Positions 57,549-64,000 of a stretch of DNA of 64,000 nucleotides are shown one piece after another; within the stretch, counting starts at the first letter, position 1, and the number at the start of each line of letters is the position of its first letter. Source of the stretch: Phoenix dactylifera (lineage: Eukaryota; Streptophyta; Magnoliopsida; Arecales; Arecaceae); contig NC_052399.1 of the NCBI RefSeq assembly GCF_009389715.1, forward strand, positions 7,814,585 to 7,878,584. Reading direction: 5' to 3'. The notes under the pieces were generated by a model, which saw nothing but the letters and a program-made list of their open reading frames with translations, made no database searches and was not told the origin of the DNA. Position numbers and translations under genes: made by a program.

Positions 57549-58548
57549 TGTTGCTGGAAATTGGACCCGGGGCCGCCGGCTTCGCGGAGAGGATATTTGG
57601 ATAAGATCAAGAAGATGAAAGGGATGGTGTCATCAATTGTGTCTGTGCTTCCTCCCACCCCGTCCCGAAGGGTTCAGTCCGGGGAGTTTTTGTTAGGGGT
57701 TTCTCAGAGTCCAGTCTCCAGAGTCCTCTCCCTCTTCCCCCCAGGCTTCCTTTTATAAAAGGATTTGGTTACCTGGGAGGTGACAGGAGGTTTGTCCTGT
57801 TCTGTGATAATTGGGCACGATTTAGCCCATTAATGGCGTAGTGGAGAACGGGACCGGATCAGACCGGAACCAGGGAGTTGTCACGGTCGATCGGACCTGT
57901 TGGAGTTGTTGAACCGCCGGTCGTGGTGGGCCTGGGGTCCGTGGATGGTAAGTGCATTTATTACCGAATGAACCGGCAGTCAGGTAGAGCCATACGCTCT
58001 GATGGTTCAGTGATCCGGAGATCGTCTTGGGCCGTGTTCATTAAATGACTGAGTGCATCGGAGACTTGAAGGAGCCTCGTGCATTAATGGCAGGTCGTGC
58101 TGAATACCTGCGGAGATCTTATCCTTGATGGCTTGAAGATAGCGGCAGGTTATAGTGGAGTTGTCAGGTCCCTTAGAGGGTTAGGTGGAGATTGGATATT
58201 TGGCTAAGGCATGGTCTCGGCCTTCTGGTCTCGGCTCTCTGGTCTCGGCTCTCTGGTCTCGGCCTTCTGGTCTCGGCTCTCTGGTCTCGGCTCTCTGGTC
58301 TATGAGCTCGAGAGCGGAAGAGCTCGATCACTTAGGATGAGCTCGAGAGCGGAAGAGCCTGATCACTTAGGATGAGCTCGAGAGCGGAAGAGCTCGATCA
58401 CTTAGGATGAGCTCGAGAGCGGAAGAGCCCGATCACTTAGGATGAGCTCGAGAGCGGAAGAGCCCGATCACTTAGGATGAGCTCGAGCTTGCTGATGGAT
58501 TTGGGTGCTATAATTACATTTGTGGGGTGGTCCATTTTTCCACCAACA
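57549..58548 (-). repeat. Element C 5' LTR (right copy, 1,000 bp)
   Basis: Partner of 54,181-55,535. It lacks about 250 bp near its start, two of the 35-bp units (five full copies remain, from 58,304) and part of the ctggtctcgg array. The breakpoint carries a 12-bp segment (57,576-57,587) that is the exact reverse complement of 54,209-54,220. Confidence 0.92.
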
Positions 58549-58553
58549 TAAAC

Positions 58554-60024
58554 TAACATCATTTTATGCTCCATGGATTTATAGATACTCTCATCTTTTT
58601 TACCAAATAAACTTTGTCCTCTCTTACTGTCGGCTTCTTCTAACGAAAGCTGAAAAAAAGAGGTCCAAAAATTCATCTTTCTCTCTCTCACACACACACG
58701 CACACGCACACACATATTAGGCCACCATGATATGAGAAGACCTATCGGTATCAATGCTCGCAAAATCTCAGAAACTCATTAGGCCATTCATGACTCTGAA
58801 TCTGAGTTGCTACCATGATTAGTAGCATAATTTGCATCCGGTTGTTCTGCAATTATACATGGGATACTAAATGAAAGTCAATGAGTCTATTTACACAACA
58901 TGTTGTCAAGGAGTGTAGTTTTCAAGTTCCATAAACACTATAGAATAAGAAATATTTTACAAAAAAGTACAATCATATATGCTTCTTTTGCATGCATCAA
59001 GCATGCCAAACGTAGTGAATAGGAGAGGGGGGGGGGGGGGGGGGGGGGATGTGAATTTGATGAATTTAGACTACAGAGATATTTACCAAATTTTGATTGA
59101 TAGAATCATAGCCATGATCCAAATTTCTCTCCTCCCAAATAAATTAGGTGCAATGTACTTGTAAAGAAAAAAAAAAAAATACAACTAAAAGGTGGACCCC
59201 TTCCTTGGGTTCCCATATTTCCCTAAAAAGGATATAAAAACAAGGAAAAGAGCTAGCTGCTAAACAGCTTCTTGTGAGGATGCTGCGGACACGATGGACC
59301 AAACCTTCATGGACTTCAATTGGAGTGCAAAATTTCTGCAACATAGGGCTGTTGGCTTTAAATGAAAAAAAATTATTATTAATAGAAGTTTACAATGATC
59401 TACCCCCCAACACATTGCTATTATATGGCAATCAGTGATTGATATATGAGTGGGTGAGTGGCATCAATCATCCTTCAATTAATCATCAATTTCTACACCG
59501 GCTGATAATTTAGCAAGGGAGCAATGTACTTGCTTATTATAGTATCACCATGTTACTTATCTTGAAAATTGTGATGGAGGGCTCTCACACAATTTTTGTA
59601 TCCTTTGTGTTTAGCATCCAACACCGGGAGAATATCTACTACCGAGACCCGCTAAAGCGCTCCATTTCTAAGATGATTTGAAAAAATTATATTCTATACT
59701 GTATGCACCACATGGTTGTGAATGTAGCTAATTATAGACCCACTTGTTTATGTAAAAGTGCACCGAGAGGATCACTTGATGAAAGAAGCCTATAAAATTG
59801 AATGGTTGTGGTTGGCTGCATTTACGGCCATGCGATTAATGCAGTGTAGGGTATAATTTTTCGATGAGGACTTGCTGATCTGTAGACCCTATCTGAAGCC
59901 ACGTGGCAGCATACATTGAGAGCCTGCGGCTGAAAGCGGGGAGGGTGCTCGCCACACGCGGGTGCGTGGCGTCGGACCCCTTTCCACGGTCTCCTACCCC
60001 CACGCTTCACCCTGCGCATCTTGA
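58554..60024. other. Intergenic DNA with a 22-nt poly(G) run
   Basis: No gene is recognised. A G homopolymer of 22 lies at 59,027-59,048, and (CA)n-like sequence at 58,690-58,715. Short frames here show no family resemblance. Confidence 0.5.
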
Positions 60025-60070
60025 ATACATCACGCAAAGTTGTACCCAAAAAAAAAAAAAATACATCACG
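60025..60070 (+). mobile_element. Minute retroposed insert with 10-bp duplication
   Basis: caaagttgtaccc plus 13 A (60,035-60,060) sits between perfect repeats atacatcacg at 60,025-60,034 and 60,061-60,070. It looks like a 5'-truncated SINE or LINE tail. Its end (TACCC-An) resembles that of the insert at 42,721 and of the LINE at 39,707. Confidence 0.75.
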
Positions 60071-60299
60071 TCACTCGGGCCCCAACGAGGTCCCCGAACG
60101 CGTCCAAACCCATGAATCGCTACGACTCGCAACCACATAGAGCGTCTTTCGGAGCGAAATACCGGGTTTAGCCTCCAGAGTTCGTCAGAAGACCCTGTTC
60201 ACATTGCTCGCAACGTCTTCTGGGGAACGGTACGCTGTTCCGCAAGAAGAAATAAACCTATCAAAAAAAAAAAAGAATAATATAAAACTTTATTTCTCC

Positions 60300-60415
60300 C
60301 TGCAGAGCTCGTGTAACAAAACGACGGAGGAGAAACGAAACCCCGGAGCTTACTTCAATCCGAACTCCGATCTCTTCTCCTCAGGCACCGCGGAGCGATC
60401 TCCGAATTCCTCGAG
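60300..60415 (+). other. Probable 5' UTR exon of the bHLH gene
   Basis: A GC-rich, agaag/ctc-type leader ends at a good donor (tcgag|gtatct, 60,416). A matching acceptor (gattcag|caaaag) opens the coding exon at 60,963. The transcription start is not determined. Confidence 0.5.
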
Positions 60416-61002
60416 GTATCTTACTCGATCTCTTCTTTCGCGAGCTCTAGCGGGGAAAATCGTGTTCTCGTTTCGACTCAGGGTTTCAGAGAGAATATTG
60501 GGATGCGATTTAGGGCGGGGGAAGGTGTTAGGTTCATCCTATTTTCGTGGTTTCTGATGCAGATCTAATGCATAATTTTTATGATTTTTTCCCATCTGTT
60601 TCCATTCCAAATTTTGTTTTTGTTTTTGTTTTTTTTTTTTTTTGTGGAGTATCTAAAAGCCGATGTTTTCCCCTTTTTTTAATAGATTTTGATGGTGGAA
60701 TCGTATTATCTTTTGACATATCAAAATTACCTTTTTTCTTATTTATATATATCTGAATTGTTGCTTTTCTTCTCATATTGATATTGGAATATATTTCCAA
60801 GGACAAAGTGTAGATCTTGCAATTAAGTATATTTTTAGTGCTGGAGTTGATGGCAGTGCTTTGTGTCTGTTTATTGGGCTTCGAAAAGAAATTGGCTGAA
60901 TTGGTCTCATGTGATGTCCCTGAACATATAATCTAATTAATTGAAGGGTTTTATTGATTCAGCAAAAGCAACTCGAGCACGGTCTCAGAGCATCCGTCTT
61001 CT

Positions 61003-63123
61003 ATGGCGAAGGAGACAAATGTTGCAGCTGATGAGCCAGTTGACGGGTTTGTTGTAGTTAATTACCCTTCATTTCATCCGTAATGTTTGTTATATGATGC
61101 TAGTATCTGCATGCTGTGCTAGACCCATGGTTTTTTATTTTCGAATCTAAATTTGCATTTGCGCCTTAGAAACATTGTCTCAAGCATACTGGATAAACTT
61201 TTTGGATAAATTTCCACGCTCTTGTTTGACTATCTTCAATGCGGTATAAAACCATTGGTCAAGCAGGACTGCAGGAAACCCCGATTTAAGTTAATACATT
61301 GCTTGATCCAGATCAAGACAACAAAAAGGCTTATTGGATCTGGATCGTAAGACTTTGAGTTGAGTGCCAATTCAGGAATGCCATACTTATCTGGGTAATT
61401 TTGTATCAGTCACTGCGTTCAAGTATTGTGATACATTTCTATGTAGAACAAACTCAAAATTAGAGTAGATAAAAATAAGACAGGGAAAAAGGAAAGTCTG
61501 TTAGAAACTAAGAGGATGAAACAATCTATGAACTGAAATTAATATTTGAAGTTGAGATATATTTTCCCTTTTTTATTGAAGAAAAGATGGTAACTCATAG
61601 CATTTTTTGAAATTGAGAAATGACCTAACAAGAAGGCTACAATAATGTAAAAGATATTCGCTGCTACACATATATTTATGTGCCGTGTTTGCTCATCTTG
61701 TTGTAAAGCAGCAATTGTGAGACAGATGCCATTCATATAATTTGATTTTGTCATTGATTTAGATATGCCTTTCTGCTGACCATAACTAGGAGTATCTGCT
61801 TTCTGCTCCATACATCTAAAACTTGATTGCTCACAATGGGTTTAAAAGTTTAAAAGACAAAAAGAACTAGCAGAACTACTAAAATTTTTCTATAAGTTAA
61901 GCATGCATTGAGTTCTTCATCTGGTTATGGACAGATCTTGCCAGCCTTACCTATTTCTTTTCTGTTTTTCTTGGCTATGTTAGTGATAGCATCTTATATT
62001 CATCATCATGCTACCTGTTATGCTGTCATATCATTGGTTATGGTAGCTGAAAGTCTTTTTGGTGCAGGTCTCTCCTTAACAAAAAGAGTCAGGGAAGAGT
62101 TCCAAAGAAAATACATAAAGCGGAGAGAGAGAAACTTAAACGTGAGCAACTGAATGAGCTCTTTCTCGAGCTGGGTCGTGTTCTTGGTATGTATCACCCA
62201 TTTCAGTTGCTATGGTCTGGATGTAGTGTTTCTTGTCTAAACTTGTTCTGGTCTTCTCAAAAATAGTTATGCTCAATAAGTAAATTATGCATATTAGTTG
62301 GAGGGATCAAAAAATGCATTATAATTTTTAATAGTGATCAAATTTGTGTAGATAAACATTATCAGCGTATGCTTCTCCATCTTTCCTTTGCCATCTGTAG
62401 TGCAATTTGAAGTCTCATGTCTTGATTTTATACGATATGGCTGTTCTCTATAAATACTTTCAGATGGAAATATGTTGGAAAGTTATGCTGATTTATTCAT
62501 ATTTTCCATTTTCTTCATGAGTTAGCTGATATGACGTTAACATCAAGTATTTGCAACGATTTTTGTGATTTTCAATTAATTTGAGTGTGGTGGTCCGACT
62601 CTATACTCCTTCTCAGGACAGAAAATGGCAAAACATATTGTGCATATTACTTTGTAAAGCTACCGACCTTCCCTTTTGGGAGTGTCTTTTGATTAAGATA
62701 AAAATGCAAATTAGGAGAACATCTAGAATAAATTTAGTATAATATTTCATCTGTTGCTGTGTTGTTAACATTTAGTATTTGTTAAGAAGTCAACTTTTTT
62801 AGCCTTATTATTGTTCCCACTGGAAAAATGCTGTCTTCCAGCATGGAAGTTTGCAACTTCTGCTGGCATGTTAATGTAACCACCATATTAAATGGTGGAC
62901 TGCTTTCTATATTACCTTGTGATTGGAAATAGCACTTGAACTAATTAGCAGTTTCATGCCAACCTTTTTGATAAGCATATTGTCTCTATTTACAGAGCCA
63001 GCTCGACAGAATAATGGTAAGGCGACCATACTGGTTGATGCTTCTCGGATACTGCGAGATCTTCTTGCCCAAGTAGAATCACTTAGAAAGGAAAATGCCG
63101 AATTGCTAACCGAATCAAGCTAT
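61003..63123 (+). CDS. bHLH transcription factor, bHLH47/POPEYE/IRO3-like (5' part)
   Basis: Proteins of this clade (bHLH IVb) are nuclear regulators that restrain iron-deficiency responses and iron transport. Three coding exons lie in the window: 61,003-61,046, 62,068-62,186 and 62,996-63,123, with GT-AG introns; later exons are beyond 64,000. The protein starts MAKETNVAADEPVDG. The basic region is GRVPKKIHKAEREKLKREQ, helix 1 NELFLELGRVLEPARQ, then a loop and helix 2 GKATILVDASRILRDLLAQ, running into a leucine-rich coiled coil (VESLRKENAELLTESSY). The KKIHKAEREKLKR and NNGKATIL stretches fit bHLH47 better than bHLH11 or bHLH121. The start is the first ATG of the coding exon, in a spliced leader. 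Truncated only by the window edge. Confidence 0.86.
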
Positions 63124-64000
63124 GTAAGCTTCTTAAACTGGCATTATTTAGTTTACATTCTAAGAATAATGCTCTTTAATGGTTCCATTGGCTTTTATTT
63201 GAAACAAAAAGTAATCATATAATAACTAACACTATAATTAGTAGATTTTTTTAAAAAGAAATTTTTAATTTTACTGTTTCTAGAAAAGAGTAGAAGGCTA
63301 ATTTATGAAAGAAAAATATCTGTCGGTCAATGTATGCAAATTTTTCAAATGTGCTACTGGTGGGAGTTTCTGCCTCCTTGATAATATCCTCCAAACTTAT
63401 GACGTTCCTGCTTTCGTCAGTAGAACATGCTGAGATATCTATTTTTTAGAAAATCTTTTATCTGTCATTGTTTCAGATCTTTCTAATTAGTCCAACAAAT
63501 AAAAAGATTTTGGGGGCTTTAGACAGCTTATATATTTTTATTGTGTTTTTATCGGTATGTTGTAGACACTAAAGCGGTTTTTTATCAAGCTTGGGTTGAA
63601 TTATTCCGCACCAACTTTCCTATTTTCATAATGGCACTGTGACCCTGTATCAAATTTGTGACTGGGACATGATTGCAGAAGTAATAACATAGCTAGCTGG
63701 AGGTAATCAATGTGGATCTGCAAAGAAAGATTGATGTGAAGGTCCATTGTGTATGCCAACATTTCCATTTACTCACATAATAAATGATATCTTTTACAAA
63801 CATGTTCATTGGTTGGGTGAAGTTCGGAATTCCAGTATCTGTGACGTATCATAACCATTAATAACCAAACCCTTGTCTCAGCTGTAGGAGTTTGTGCTGA
63901 TTGGCTTTATAGATCCTTACCTGCCAAACATTTTAATCAAGGGCTATTTCTGGTGTTAAAATTTTTCCAAATTCTTTTCCACAACTTCCATACAGGGTAC
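63124..64000 (+). other. Intron of the bHLH gene to the window edge
   Basis: After the donor at 63,124 no further exon with leucine-zipper coding is visible. The AT-rich sequence fits intron. Confidence 0.55.

Larger units (their letters stand above)
54181..58548 (-). mobile_element. Element C: short non-autonomous gypsy-type element related to A
   Basis: Perfect 5-bp duplications taaac flank it (54,176-54,180 and 58,549-58,553). LTRs are 54,181-55,535 and 57,549-58,548, and the interior is only 2,013 bp. It has the same primer-binding site as element A (57,531-57,548), the same type of polypurine end (GTCGGGGGGTAG at 55,536-55,547, - strand), a related gag N-terminus and a related tandem-repeat block. 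It has no protease, RT, RNase H, integrase or antisense ORF. It must have moved with proteins supplied by a relative. Apart from length changes the LTRs differ at only about five bases that I could see, so it is young. Confidence 0.9.

Overview
This is nuclear DNA from a flowering plant, most likely a monocot and possibly a palm or a related commelinid. The evidence is GT-AG spliced genes whose products match plant families, long AT-rich intergenic stretches, and nested plant-type LTR retrotransposons. The species call is an inference and cannot be fixed from the sequence alone.

Three host genes are present, all on the + strand. ORC6, subunit 6 of the origin recognition complex, has nine coding exons at 31,766-35,619 with E2F-type sites at its 5' end. 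A NAP1-related histone chaperone of the NRP/SET type has ten coding exons at 43,054-52,238 and telo-box motifs in its leader. A bHLH47/POPEYE/IRO3-like iron-response transcription factor starts at 61,003 and runs off the right edge.

Most of the rest is mobile DNA. 1-6,911 is AT-rich and gene-poor, with one fold-back repeat and one SINE-like retroposon with a 17-bp target duplication. 6,912-29,652 is a Ty3/gypsy element of the Tat type ('element A', - strand) carrying gag, protease, RT, two RNase H domains, integrase and a spliced antisense ORF with a Transposase_28-like domain. Its left LTR was split by a younger Ty1/copia element ('element B', - strand, 7,262-18,496). B has almost identical ~2-kb LTRs full of a GAGTCGACTC palindrome, but its pol is in ruins. 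36,262-38,950 holds a fold-back repeat and LTR-like sequence with GC-rich hairpins. 39,707-42,563 is a decayed L1-type LINE (- strand) with a 506-bp hAT-type MITE inside it. 54,181-58,548 is a compact non-autonomous gypsy element ('element C', - strand) related to A by its primer-binding site, gag N-terminus and tandem-repeat block.

The layers can be ordered by direct observation. A is oldest, because its LTRs differ visibly and its ORFs carry seven premature stops that all fit C-to-T or G-to-A change. B then inserted into A. C is also young. The genes are unrelated in function: replication licensing, histone chaperoning and iron homeostasis. They do not form a pathway. The most unusual material is the architecture of elements A, B and C and the apparent GC-AG first intron of the NRP gene.
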